Part shown: positions 55,016-63,378 of the stretch, piece after piece | How the letters are laid out: each line of letters starts with the position of its first letter | Numbering within the stretch: the first letter of the stretch is position 1 | Notes under the pieces: model-generated | Database searches by the model: none | Told to the model about the DNA's origin: nothing | What the model saw: only the letters and a program-made list of their open reading frames with translations | Made by a program: the position numbers and the translations under genes | NCBI RefSeq assembly: GCF_020091585.1 | Contig: NZ_CP083582.1 | Coordinates: 1,922,001-1,986,000 of the forward strand | DNA from: Kovacikia minuta CCNUW1 | Lineage (GTDB): Bacteria > Cyanobacteriota > Cyanobacteriia > Leptolyngbyales > Leptolyngbyaceae | Reading direction: 5' to 3' | Length of the DNA stretch: 64,000 bases

Positions 55016-56965
55016 ATGAAAATTTTGATGGTTGAAGACGATGATTTACTCGTCACGGTTCTGACAAAGAACCTGGCGGCACAGAATTATGTGGTCGATG
55101 TAGTCAAGGATGGAGAAACGGGATGGACCTATGGTTCCACATTTGAGTACGACTTGATGATCCTGGATGTGATGTTACCGAAGTTGGACGGCATTAGTTT
55201 ATGTCGGCGGTTTCGAGCCGAAGGATATACAACCCCTATTCTGTTGCTCACAGCTCAGGACACTAGTAGCGCTAAAGTGCAGGGATTGGATGCGGGTGCC
55301 GATGATTATGTGGTAAAACCCTTCGATCGGGCAGAGTTGGTCGCCCGGATTCGTGCCTTACTGCGACGGGGAAGTTCTAATCCTTTGCCGGTACTCACCT
55401 GGGGCGATTTATTTCTCAACCCCGGCACCTGCGAAGTCACCTACAATGGACAATCCCTCAATCTCACAACTAAAGAATATGAGTTGCTGGAACTTTTACT
55501 ACGGGATAGCCAGCATGTCTATAGTAGTGACGAAATCCTCGATCGATTGTGGTCTTCGGAGGAATTTCCCTCGGAAGCAACGGTGCGTTCCCATATCCGA
55601 CGATTACGGCACAAATTGGTAACGGCAGGTGCGCCCAATGATTTTATTGCCACTGTACATGGACGGGGGTATTACCTGAAAGTACCAACACTAGAGGTAA
55701 CTGAACTGACTTCCAATTCTTCTCAGGACAGTGCTCCTGGCTCTACAGGAGGCGGGGCGATCGCCCAATCGTTCGATCGGACGCCCGACTCCCAGCAACA
55801 GTACCTGGCGTTTCTAAATGAAACCTGGACAACAACCCAACCCAAAAGCTTGCATCAATTAGCCGTACTGTCCCAAACCGTGAAGGACTTAAAAATCGAT
55901 CGCTTTAGTCTTCAACAACAGGCGCAGGCACAGCAGATTGCCCACAAACTGGCAGGCAACCTGGGGATTTTTGGGCTAACGAAGGCGGTGCATTTAGCAC
56001 GTCAGCTAGAAAGCTGGTTTGGTACCCATCAATCGCTCCAACCACGCCATGCGACTCAATTGGAACCGATGGTGGCTGCACTTCAGCAGGAAGTTTCTAA
56101 CACCACGTCGATCCATAACCCTCAGATGACGGGGGGGCGTTCATCCCTCCTGCTAATTGTGAGTTCCGACCCTAATTTTGCCCAGGCATTGGGGATGGCA
56201 GCCGCAAATCGAGGACTGCGAACTGCGATCGCAGCAACGGTGGAAGCAGGGGAAATCTGGCTGAATCCAGAGTTAGTCCCCGATCCGGTGAACAAAATTC
56301 CCGATGCAATTTTGTTCCATTTCCCAACGATTCCGGCGCTCCCCTCTAGCGCCAATAGCCGATCCACAACCCAAGCAATCAATAGCCTGGGGTTATTGCA
56401 AACCTTCGCCGACCGATACCCGCATTTACCCATGCTTGCGATCGGCGATCGGGGCGAGTTGAGCGATCGACTGGAGGTGGTTCAGCGCGGCGCAAAACTT
56501 TTTCTGGAACAATCGATTCCTCCGGAGCAGGTGATTGCGACTGTCATGCAACTGTTGGGGCATACCGAGACGGCTGAAGCACCCACTAAAGTCATGATTG
56601 TCGATGATGATATGGACTGGCTACGCACCCTGCCAACCTTACTTAAACCCTGGGGCTTCAAAGTCACCACCCTTGCCGATCCGCTGCAATTCTGGACTGT
56701 TCTGCAAGCGGTCATCCCCGATGTGCTGGTGTTAGATGTTAACATGCCTCAAATTGATGGCTACGCCCTCTGCCAGGTATTGCGTAGTGACCCCCAATGG
56801 CAGCGATTACCTGTTCTGTTTCTAAGTGTGCTAACCGATTCCAAATCCCAAAATCAAGCCTTTGCCGTTGGTGCCGATGATTTTCTCTGTAAACCAGTGA
56901 TGGGAGTTGATCTGGCAAGCCGAATTCTCAATCGCCTGCAACGGATGCGAACCCTGGCAAGTTGA
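55016..56965 (+). CDS. Multidomain response regulator: REC - OmpR DNA-binding - HPt - REC-like - REC
   Basis: A 649-residue phosphorelay protein. REC1 (1-120) has Asp51 (LMILDVMLPKLDGI). The OmpR-type winged helix is at about 127-222 (LNLTTKEYELLELLLRD, SEATVRSHIRRLRHKL). The HPt region has His310 in AQQIAHKLAGNLGIFG. Residues 370-500 look like a receiver that has lost the phospho-Asp (LLLIVSSDPNFAQALGMAAA). The final REC (530-649) has Asp574 (VLVLDVNMPQIDGY). It can combine phosphotransfer and DNA binding in one chain. It is the third gene of the cluster after the kinase and single receiver, 130 bases on, separated by repeats. Confidence 0.9.
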   Translation: MKILMVEDDDLLVTVLTKNLAAQNYVVDVVKDGETGWTYGSTFEYDLMILDVMLPKLDGISLCRRFRAEGYTTPILLLTAQDTSSAKVQGLDAGADDYVVKPFDRAELVARIRALLRRGSSNPLPVLTWGDLFLNPGTCEVTYNGQSLNLTTKEYELLELLLRDSQHVYSSDEILDRLWSSEEFPSEATVRSHIRRLRHKLVTAGAPNDFIATVHGRGYYLKVPTLEVTELTSNSSQDSAPGSTGGGAIAQSFDRTPDSQQQYLAFLNETWTTTQPKSLHQLAVLSQTVKDLKIDRFSLQQQAQAQQIAHKLAGNLGIFGLTKAVHLARQLESWFGTHQSLQPRHATQLEPMVAALQQEVSNTTSIHNPQMTGGRSSLLLIVSSDPNFAQALGMAAANRGLRTAIAATVEAGEIWLNPELVPDPVNKIPDAILFHFPTIPALPSSANSRSTTQAINSLGLLQTFADRYPHLPMLAIGDRGELSDRLEVVQRGAKLFLEQSIPPEQVIATVMQLLGHTETAEAPTKVMIVDDDMDWLRTLPTLLKPWGFKVTTLADPLQFWTVLQAVIPDVLVLDVNMPQIDGYALCQVLRSDPQWQRLPVLFLSVLTDSKSQNQAFAVGADDFLCKPVMGVDLASRILNRLQRMRTLAS

Positions 56966-57011
56966 GAGGTGGGAGGTGACAGGTGGTAGGTGACAGGTGG
57001 TAGGTGGTAGG
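56966..57011. repeat. Heptamer array (AGGTGGT/AGGTGAC)n
   Basis: Degenerate AGGTGGT, AGGTGAC and AGGTGGG units start right at the regulator stop codon. A CCACCTA array (57250-57281) lies immediately ahead of the rsmH start. Confidence 0.85.
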
Positions 57012-57249
57012 GACGAAAAGGTTCTTTGCTGAAATCTGTTATGATTGGCTGTTTCTCACCTGCCACCGACACTTATGGCAGGTAACCGATGTTCATTGGC
57101 TGGTGTCAGGGAGAAAATATGGCACTACCGACAAAGGTTAGGACAAGCTGAACGGTTGAAATGGTTCTATATCGTTCATCCGCCTTCTACCCTCGTTCGG
57201 CTGAGCGCTCACGTCAAAGCTCATGCCGAATTCTGTCTTCTGCCTTTTG

Positions 57250-57281
57250 TCCTACCACCTACCACCTACCACCTACCACCT
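57250..57281. repeat. Heptamer array (CCACCTA)n in the rsmH leader
   Basis: Four to five CCACCTA units end 6 bases before the rsmH ATG, so the usual ribosome binding position is occupied by repeat sequence and no Shine-Dalgarno motif is seen. Confidence 0.85.
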
Positions 57282-57287
57282 GATGAC

Positions 57288-58148
57288 ATGAGTGAGTTTT
57301 TTCACATTCCCGTACTGGGGCAGGAAGTTCTTTCAGGATTAGCCGTGCGCTCCCCCGGTCACTATCTGGATGCAACCGTCGGTGGCGGTGGACATAGCTA
57401 TTTGCTCCTATCAGCACTGCCCGATGTACAGATCACCGCCCTGGATCAGGATGAACAGGCGATCGCAGCGGCTCAACAAAAACTGGCAGAGTTCCGCGAT
57501 CGGGTTCAATTTCAGCGGGTAAACTTTGCCCATTTCAATCCGGCTGCACAACAGTTCGATGGAATTCTTGCTGATTTAGGGGTGAGTTCCACCCATTTCG
57601 ACAGCCCTGAACGGGGCTTCAGCTTCCGCCACGAAGCCCCCTTGGATATGCGTATGGATCAGCGGCAAGACCTGAGTGCTGCCGAGGTGATCAACCACTG
57701 GGATGAAACCAAACTGGCAAACGTTTTTTATACCTACGGAGAAGAACGATTGTCGCGCCGGATTGCCCATCGAATTGTGGAGCAACGTCCATTCCAAACC
57801 ACAACCCAACTGGCAGGCGCGATCGCCGCCAGCGTCCCCAAAGCCTACCGCTATGGCAGAATCCATCCCGCCACTCGTGTCTTTCAAGCCCTCCGGATTG
57901 TGGTTAATCAAGAATTAGACGTACTGGAAACCTTTATTGAAAAAGCACCCAATTGGCTTAAACCCGGTGGCAGAATTGCCATTATTAGCTTTCATAGTCT
58001 GGAAGATCGGATTGTCAAGCATCGCCTGCGGGAATCCCCCATTTTGAATGTGTTGACCAAAAAACCGATATTACCTCAAGAAGAAGAAATTGCTCAAAAT
58101 CCGAGGGCGCGATCGGCAAAACTCAGAATTGCAGCTCGACAGGAATGA
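57288..58148 (+). CDS. rsmH: 16S rRNA (cytosine(1402)-N4)-methyltransferase
   Basis: A 286-residue SAM-dependent methyltransferase that adds the N4 methyl at C1402 in the ribosomal P site. It starts [21 protein letters not shown] loop [16 protein letters not shown], then [45 protein letters not shown], the family-typical [19 protein letters not shown] and [18 protein letters not shown] 57288 is chosen because the longer in-frame reading from 57045 runs through repeat sequence. It is convergent with glnA. Confidence 0.93.
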   Translation: MSEFFHIPVLGQEVLSGLAVRSPGHYLDATVGGGGHSYLLLSALPDVQITALDQDEQAIAAAQQKLAEFRDRVQFQRVNFAHFNPAAQQFDGILADLGVSSTHFDSPERGFSFRHEAPLDMRMDQRQDLSAAEVINHWDETKLANVFYTYGEERLSRRIAHRIVEQRPFQTTTQLAGAIAASVPKAYRYGRIHPATRVFQALRIVVNQELDVLETFIEKAPNWLKPGGRIAIISFHSLEDRIVKHRLRESPILNVLTKKPILPQEEEIAQNPRARSAKLRIAARQE

Positions 58149-58206
58149 CAAGAGGCAGTCAGGAGACAGAAGAAGCGCCCCACTTCCCCCTCCCCATAAA
58201 AGAAAA

Positions 58207-58227
58207 CAGCCGTCTCTTGGACGGCTG
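58207..58227 (-). terminator. glnA terminator hairpin
   Basis: Stem CAGCCGTC / GACGGCTG with a 5-base loop, followed on the minus strand by TTTTCTTTT. It lies 42 bases past the glnA stop and 59 bases past the convergent rsmH stop. Confidence 0.8.
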
Positions 58228-58268
58228 CTTTAGCTAAATCAGTCAGGGAGAATGACTAGCATCAATGA

Positions 58269-59687
58269 CTAGACATCATAGTAAAGAGCAAACTCATAGG
58301 GGTGAGGACGGATGCTAACCGGAATCACCTCATTGTCCAGCTTGTAGCTGATCCAGGTGTTGATAAAGTCTTCCGTAAACACACCCCCAGCGGTTAAGAA
58401 CTCGTGATCATTTTCCAGGTTCTTCAAGGCATCCATTAGAGAACCAGGGGTAGAAGGAACCTTCGCCAATTCCTCAGGGCTGAGGTCATAGATATCCACA
58501 TCCAGTGGTTCACCCGGATCGATTTCATTCTTGATCCCATCAATTCCAGCACACAACATCGCTGCAAAAGCCAGATAGGGATTACAGGATGCATCTGGGC
58601 AACGGAATTCCAACCGCTTCGCCTTGGGATTTCCCCCCGAAAGCGGAATCCGGATTGAAGCAGAACGGTTACCCTGGGAGTAGGCCAGGTTCACAGGCGC
58701 TTCAAAACCGGGAACCAGCCGCTTGTAAGAGTTAGTGGTTGGGTTCGTGAACGCCAACAAAGCGGGAGCATGCTTCAGCAGACCACCGATGTAATTCAAG
58801 GCTGTCTTGCTCAGGCTGGCATAACCATCACCAAAGAAGGTGGGTTGCCCATCCTTCCAAATGGATTGGTGACAGTGCATGCCGGTGCCATTGTCGTTAA
58901 ACAGGGGCTTGGGCATGAAGGTCACGGTTTTGCCATACTTCTTGGCAACGTTTTTGATGCAGTACTTGTAGGTCAGCAGGTAGTCAGCAGCCTTAACCAG
59001 TTCAGCAAACCGGAAGCCCAGCTCGCATTGCCCACCTGTTGCCACTTCATGGTGATGCTTTTCGATCGGGACGCCACAAGCTGCCATTGTCAGCAGCATT
59101 TCTGTCCGAATATCTTGCAGGGTATCGGTGGGTGCAACGGGGAAGTAGCCTTCCTTATAACGGGGCTTATAGCCCAGGTTGCCGCCTGCCTCTTCGCGCC
59201 CAGAATTCCAGCGACCTTCAACGCTGTCTACGTAGTAGTAGCCCGAATTCTGAGTCTGATCAAAGCGAACATCGTCAAAAATAAAGAATTCTGCTTCAGG
59301 ACCAAAATAAACCGTGTCACCAATGCCCGTTGACTTCAAATAATTAACAGCTTTCTGAGCAATGGAACGGGGATCACGGCTGTAGGGTTCCCCGGTGCGC
59401 GGCTCAATAATGCTGCAAATCATGCTCAGAGTCGGCTCTTCCATGAAAGGGTCGATCCACGCAGTATCGGGATCAGGAAGCATCGCCATGTCCGAGTCGT
59501 TGATGGCTTTCCAACCCCGGATGCTCGATCCATCAAAGGCGACACCATCCGTAAAGCTGTCTTCATCGATCATGTCGTAATACAACGTCAAGTGCTGCCA
59601 GATCCCTGGCGTATCGATGAACTTGAGGTCAATCATCTTAATCTTTTCGCTTTTGATCTTTTCCAGGATCTCTTGCGGGGTTGTCAT
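58269..59687 (-). CDS. glnA: Glutamine synthetase, type I
   Basis: A 472-residue dodecameric enzyme joining ammonium and glutamate with ATP, the entry point of nitrogen in cyanobacteria. Marks seen are [36 protein letters not shown], the metal/ATP motif [40 protein letters not shown], and the loop IYDLSPEE with the Tyr that enteric enzymes adenylylate. Length equals the family norm. A textbook NtcA-activated promoter lies about 200 bases upstream, so nitrogen limitation should induce it. No gif inactivating-factor gene is next to it. Confidence 0.97.
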   Translation of the reverse strand: MTTPQEILEKIKSEKIKMIDLKFIDTPGIWQHLTLYYDMIDEDSFTDGVAFDGSSIRGWKAINDSDMAMLPDPDTAWIDPFMEEPTLSMICSIIEPRTGEPYSRDPRSIAQKAVNYLKSTGIGDTVYFGPEAEFFIFDDVRFDQTQNSGYYYVDSVEGRWNSGREEAGGNLGYKPRYKEGYFPVAPTDTLQDIRTEMLLTMAACGVPIEKHHHEVATGGQCELGFRFAELVKAADYLLTYKYCIKNVAKKYGKTVTFMPKPLFNDNGTGMHCHQSIWKDGQPTFFGDGYASLSKTALNYIGGLLKHAPALLAFTNPTTNSYKRLVPGFEAPVNLAYSQGNRSASIRIPLSGGNPKAKRLEFRCPDASCNPYLAFAAMLCAGIDGIKNEIDPGEPLDVDIYDLSPEELAKVPSTPGSLMDALKNLENDHEFLTAGGVFTEDFINTWISYKLDNEVIPVSIRPHPYEFALYYDV

Positions 59688-59885
59688 GAATTACTCCTTA
59701 GGTGCTGTACGGTCTCAAAACTAGAGAACAAATGTAAGTAGTAGAGACAATTGATCTGAAGATGAATGAACGATTCAGATCTGAAGATTTTCCCTGACTT
59801 TTTCCAATCCTGAAGAGCCTTTCAGTGAGGGAATCACTTCCTCAGCAAATACCCTTGAATGTTGAAGTCTGGTTGTATCTGAATC

Positions 59886-59927
59886 ATCCTAGAGACAGGT
59901 TTGGGCACGTTTTGTATCAGGAATTAC
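59886..59927 (-). promoter_or_regulatory. NtcA-dependent promoter of glnA
   Basis: On the minus strand: GTA-N8-TAC (59927-59914) inside the wider palindrome TTTGTA...TACAAA, then 22 bases, then the -10 box TAGGAT (59891-59886). This matches the class II NtcA arrangement (GTA-N8-TAC, N22, TAN3T). It implies a 5' leader of about 190 bases. The rest of 59688-60246 holds that leader and the apcF upstream region, without further genes. Confidence 0.85.
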
Positions 59928-60246
59928 AAAACTGGATTCTGTCTAGATAGACTTAAACTTAGATTAAGGTTAGCGGGTGCAACGTGGATGAGGCTATTTC
60001 GATTTCGCAGCGATCGCCGATTTCTCTGATATCCGTCGATCGCATCATGGTAAACTAACCAGTGCGATCAATAGTAGAGGTTCTGTAACCTTTGCAGTTT
60101 TTGGATCATGCAACGAATCATGCAACTTTGGCTCAGATTGTGTGGAGCGGGTTTTCAAACCGATTTGAAGCGTTACCACTCCAGGCAGCAGAGCAAGTTG
60201 GAATATAGTCAAACCTATTTATGACGACGATTGGGAGAAGAGTTCC

Positions 60247-60756
60247 ATGCGGGATGCGGTGACAAGCCTGATTAGAAACTACGACATCACGGGTCGGTAT
60301 CTGGATCGGAATGCAATCGATAGCCTGAAATCCTATTTCGATACAGGTTTAGCACGAATCCAAACTGCCGCTGTAATCAATGCGAACGCTGCTGATATTG
60401 TTAAGCGTGCCGGTTTGCAGCTATTTGAAGAACTCCCTGAGCTAATTCGTCCAGGTGGCAATGCTTATACGACTCGTCGTTATGCGGCTTGCCTGAGGGA
60501 TATGGATTATTACCTGAGATATGCCAGCTATGCCCTTGTTGCTGGAGATACTGATGTGCTTGATGAACGGGTTTTGGAAGGGTTGCGCGAAACCTACAAC
60601 TCCCTTGGTGTGCCAAGTGGTCCCACGGTTCGTGGCATCCAAATCATGAAAGAAGTGGTTAAAGAGCTTGCCACAGAAGCTGGAGTTAGCAATGTATCGT
60701 TTTTAGACCAGCCTTTTGACTACATGACCCGTGAATTGGGTGAGAAGGATCTTTAA
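60247..60756 (+). CDS. apcF: Allophycocyanin beta-18 subunit (core terminal emitter complex)
   Basis: A 169-residue phycobiliprotein that replaces one ApcB in the phycobilisome core trimer holding ApcE, near the terminal emitter. It starts MRDAVTSLIRNYDITGRYLD, as ApcF does. Phycocyanobilin attaches to Cys82 in RRYAACLRDMDYYLRYASYA, with Arg84 and Asp85 beside it. Asn72 in GGNAYTTRR is the methylatable Asn. IRPGGNAYTT and YNSLGVPSGPTVRGI are conserved. It is a single gene followed by a hairpin. No apcA, apcB, apcC or apcE is adjacent, as usual for apcF. Confidence 0.94.
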   Translation: MRDAVTSLIRNYDITGRYLDRNAIDSLKSYFDTGLARIQTAAVINANAADIVKRAGLQLFEELPELIRPGGNAYTTRRYAACLRDMDYYLRYASYALVAGDTDVLDERVLEGLRETYNSLGVPSGPTVRGIQIMKEVVKELATEAGVSNVSFLDQPFDYMTRELGEKDL

Positions 60757-60767
60757 TCCCTCAGTAG

Positions 60768-60829
60768 GGGCGAAGCCTTGGGATGAAAGTTTTTGCAATC
60801 ATCCCGAGTATTCACTGAATGCTTCGCCC
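60768..60829 (+). terminator. Long hairpin after apcF
   Basis: Outer stem GGGCGAAGC / GCTTCGCCC with a second inner stem GGGATGA / TCATCCC and an unpaired stretch. It has no strong T-tract, so it may act as an mRNA stabiliser rather than a terminator. Another hairpin (CTGTTAGAGAA / TTCTCTAACAG, about 60891-60930) lies before the convergent gene. Confidence 0.55.
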
Positions 60830-60973
60830 TTAACTAGATTTGATCCCTGTATAGGGATTCCCCTTCCTGGCTTTTGGCGATCGCTTCTGGCTGTTAGAGA
60901 AAAAGCTTGATAGAGCTAATTCTCTAACAGCTTCAGCTTTTTAGGCACAATTATTTACCCCTACAGCAAACAA

Positions 60974-61573
60974 TTATCGAATTACGATCGCATCAGCCTC
61001 AAAAACCCAAACAGCATCACCCTGAGCAGTTTTGGTAATTACTGTTTCGTCTCCCCTTAGCCCCAACCTGGCAGCCAGTTCCAACGACTGTTTTCGATCT
61101 TCTACCACCTTAAATAACCCGTAGTATTTGCCATCTACCAGAATTGCTTTCAGCGGCTCACTTAAATCGGGAACCCGGATGCGACAGGTCTGAGCAGAGT
61201 TATGTAGACCAAGAACCTTGCAGGTTGGGGCAGTGAGGGGTTTATCCATCTGGGGGGAGGACTGGGGTCTAGAGATCGGGTCTGGGCGGGCATTGGGCTC
61301 CAACCTCCAAATTGCAACTCCTTTAGCAATGGGCGTGATTAATGGTTCATTCCCTTTAGAAACCAAACGTGTACAGATCTCTAAAGCCTTTTGGCGATCT
61401 CGCACCACTTTGACCAGGCTGTAGTATTTTTCATTCACTAGAATTGCCGCAAAACGCTGTTCTTCTCCAGGTATGCGGATGTGGCAAGAGCGGTACTGAC
61501 TACGGGATTGTAGGATGCCAGGTGTTGCATTAGAATCCGCCGTGTTAGCTGAAAGGAAAGCTGAAGCCGACAT
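60974..61573 (-). CDS. Duplicated-domain hypothetical protein between the apcF-type genes
   Basis: A 199-residue soluble protein made of two copies of a domain of about 65 residues: CHIRIPGEEQRFAAILVNEK YYSLVKVV and CRIRVPDLSEPLKAILVDGK YYGLFKVV, each continuing with a DRQKALEI- or DRKQSLEL-type helix and ending AIWRLEPNA or AVWVFEADA. A Pro/Ser/Asp-rich linker joins them. Start 61573 (MSASAFLSAN) is chosen over 61627, whose extension has a different character. I know it only as a cyanobacterial type of hypothetical. The domain repeat and the location suggest a phycobilisome- or light-related role, but this is inference. Confidence 0.7.
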   Translation of the reverse strand: MSASAFLSANTADSNATPGILQSRSQYRSCHIRIPGEEQRFAAILVNEKYYSLVKVVRDRQKALEICTRLVSKGNEPLITPIAKGVAIWRLEPNARPDPISRPQSSPQMDKPLTAPTCKVLGLHNSAQTCRIRVPDLSEPLKAILVDGKYYGLFKVVEDRKQSLELAARLGLRGDETVITKTAQGDAVWVFEADAIVIR

Positions 61574-61939
61574 AATGATTTCAGAAGATAGGAAGGGAAG
61601 GGACGTTCTTAAATGTTCTAGAAGCAAATTAACCTTGGCTATTCCTATCTTCTTCTGAATGACCGATTAGCTAAAACCGTGATAACGCCTATTTTAGAGT
61701 TTGAAGATGATTCGCGTTTCTTCCCTGGCACCTGACATCTGCTGCACCAGAATCCCCTAAACGCAACTCGAAGAAACGGAGGTCTGGAACTGGGTGAAAT
61801 GATCCAGGGTCTAAAGTCCGTCTTCTGAACTCCCTGTAGGGCACACGGTCGATTAAACTTTAGACAGTTCAAAAGTGCTACTTGCTTGTCTTCGAGCACT
61901 ATCTAAACTTTCCCATCCTCAACCTCAACCTAAACCAAG

Positions 61940-62314
61940 ATGGCTTATCCCTGTCACATTATCGTTGCGGGTAATCCTGCAATTATCTATGCCAGCAGAG
62001 GCGGCACCCCTGACAAAATTCTGCCAGTTCTGGAAAAATTTCTGGAAAAATTTTGGCAAGAAAGAGACGTATCGGGAGAATTTAGTGATACCCCTGAATG
62101 CCTTGTCGCCCAGATTACGGTTCGGTTTGGGTTTGAGATCTGTGAGGATGATTTTTCAAATCTGCGCGTTGGTATCCGGTACAGCCCCGATGCCGAATAT
62201 CTCTATTTGATATCTGATGAACGAAAGATCCGGGTGTGGGTTCCAGAGAATGCCTATCGCAAGAATCCGGAGCTTGGGTTAGAAGGGTGCCGACCCTGGG
62301 AGGGAGGAGATTGA
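61940..62314 (+). CDS. Conserved cyanobacterial hypothetical protein, 124 residues
   Basis: A soluble protein reading MAYPCHIIVAGNPAIIYASR, then GGTPDKILPVLEKFLEKFWQ, CLVAQITVRFGFEICEDDFS and NLRVGIRYSPDAEYLYLISD, ending VWVPENAYRKNPELGLEG. The consistent alternation of strands and helices and the distinct motifs suggest a conserved small fold, and I recall similar proteins in other filamentous cyanobacteria, but no function. ATG 61940 is preferred to a start at 61875 in another frame. It is upstream of the second apcF-like gene on the same strand, with a 282-base gap. Confidence 0.65.
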   Translation: MAYPCHIIVAGNPAIIYASRGGTPDKILPVLEKFLEKFWQERDVSGEFSDTPECLVAQITVRFGFEICEDDFSNLRVGIRYSPDAEYLYLISDERKIRVWVPENAYRKNPELGLEGCRPWEGGD

Positions 62315-62596
62315 GACTTGATGGTTTGAGTTTTTTGGGCAGGGAGACAGCGGCAAATTAGCCCGCCTCTTTACCTGCTGCCTGTTTGTAGGAGTAAGCC
62401 GATTTTTATCAAGATGAATGTTGGTTTATCTCTATAAAAACGGCTTTATTCTTATTAAGAAAAAGGCAATTTTGAAGCCAGTAAAATTGTTTTTTTTGTG
62501 ATAAGCTTGATGCTAAATTCATTGCTATGACAATGATTCCACTCGATTTGCGCATTGATTAACTATTCACAAACCCAGCATTTTTAGAGGGATCTT

Positions 62597-63109
62597 ATGC
62601 AGGATAAGGTAACGAGTGTATTGAGTAATTTCGATTTAATTGGTCAACCTTTCAATCGAGATGCGATCGATACATTGAATGACTTTTTAGATAGTGGTAC
62701 AGCACGGGTGCAGGCAGCTTCCATCATTAGTTCCAATGCAGCCGCAATCGTTAAACAGGCAGCCGCCCAATTGTTTGAGGAACAACCTGAATTACTCAGA
62801 CCGGGCGGAAATGCCTACACAACTCGTCGCCACGCCATGTACCTGCGGGACATGGGCTATTTCCTGCGTTATTGCAGTTATGCCCTGGTCGCTGGAGATA
62901 ACAGTGTGCTAGACGATCGCCTGCTGGCCGGGCTGAAGGAAATGTTCAATTCCCTGGTCATCCCTTTGGGGCCAACCGCTCGCAGCATTCAACTGATGAA
63001 GAACCTGGTTAAAGAGAAACTCGCAGCAGCCGGAATTAAAAATACTGGCTTCTTTGTAGATGAGCCATTTGACTATGTAATTCGCGAATTAAGCGAAACA
63101 GACGTTTAG
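62597..63109 (+). CDS. ApcF-like phycobiliprotein lacking the bilin-binding cysteine
   Basis: A 170-residue protein clearly related to ApcF (MQDKVTSVLSNFDLIGQPFN, PELLRPGGNAYTTRRHAMYL, RDMGYFLRYCSYALVAGDNS). The globin-like fold residues, Asn72 and the Arg84/Asp85 pair are kept, but position 82, Cys in ApcF, is Tyr (HAMYLRD versus YAACLRD). A Cys occurs instead at residue 93. It therefore probably cannot bind phycocyanobilin at the normal site. It may act as a structural spacer, an assembly competitor or a regulator. Frame and length are intact, so it is under selection. It has its own leader with a GAGGGATC ribosome-binding region. Confidence 0.85.
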   Translation: MQDKVTSVLSNFDLIGQPFNRDAIDTLNDFLDSGTARVQAASIISSNAAAIVKQAAAQLFEEQPELLRPGGNAYTTRRHAMYLRDMGYFLRYCSYALVAGDNSVLDDRLLAGLKEMFNSLVIPLGPTARSIQLMKNLVKEKLAAAGIKNTGFFVDEPFDYVIRELSETDV

Positions 63110-63117
63110 AGGATTGT

Positions 63118-63378
63118 CTACTGCCGAACCCGTTGTTCAAATTCTTCGCGGGTACTTTCTACCAGGGTCAGGGCCGTTTGATAGACATTGGGCTGTTCTT
63201 GCTTCAGCCAGGCAAGCAGGCGCGACAGTTGGGCGTTTCTTAGTTCCAGATCAGCCTGGAAAATGGCAGCAGTTGCCATGTGTTTGGCATATTCTGCTGG
63301 ATGGCCTTGTGTAACAAATGCAGCCGTAAGTGCAGTCAATGCCTGTTGACGAACGAGATCGGAGGTTGGAGGAATCAT
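63118..63378 (-). CDS. Small helical hypothetical protein coupled to an AAA ATPase gene
   Basis: An 86-residue, mostly helical protein (MIPPTSDLVRQQALTALTAA, then LELRNAQLSRLLAWLKQEQP and ALTLVESTREEFEQRVRQ). It overlaps the upstream ATPase gene by 4 bases (ATGA at 63378-63375), so translation is coupled and it is probably an accessory subunit or adaptor. No family is recognised. It is convergent with the apcF-like gene, 8 bases apart. Confidence 0.7.
   Translation of the reverse strand: MIPPTSDLVRQQALTALTAAFVTQGHPAEYAKHMATAAIFQADLELRNAQLSRLLAWLKQEQPNVYQTALTLVESTREEFEQRVRQ

Noticed and set aside
57045-57287. N-terminal extension of rsmH by 81 residues
   Set aside because: It is coded partly by CCACCTA repeats and does not occur in RsmH proteins; ATG 57288 gives the family start.
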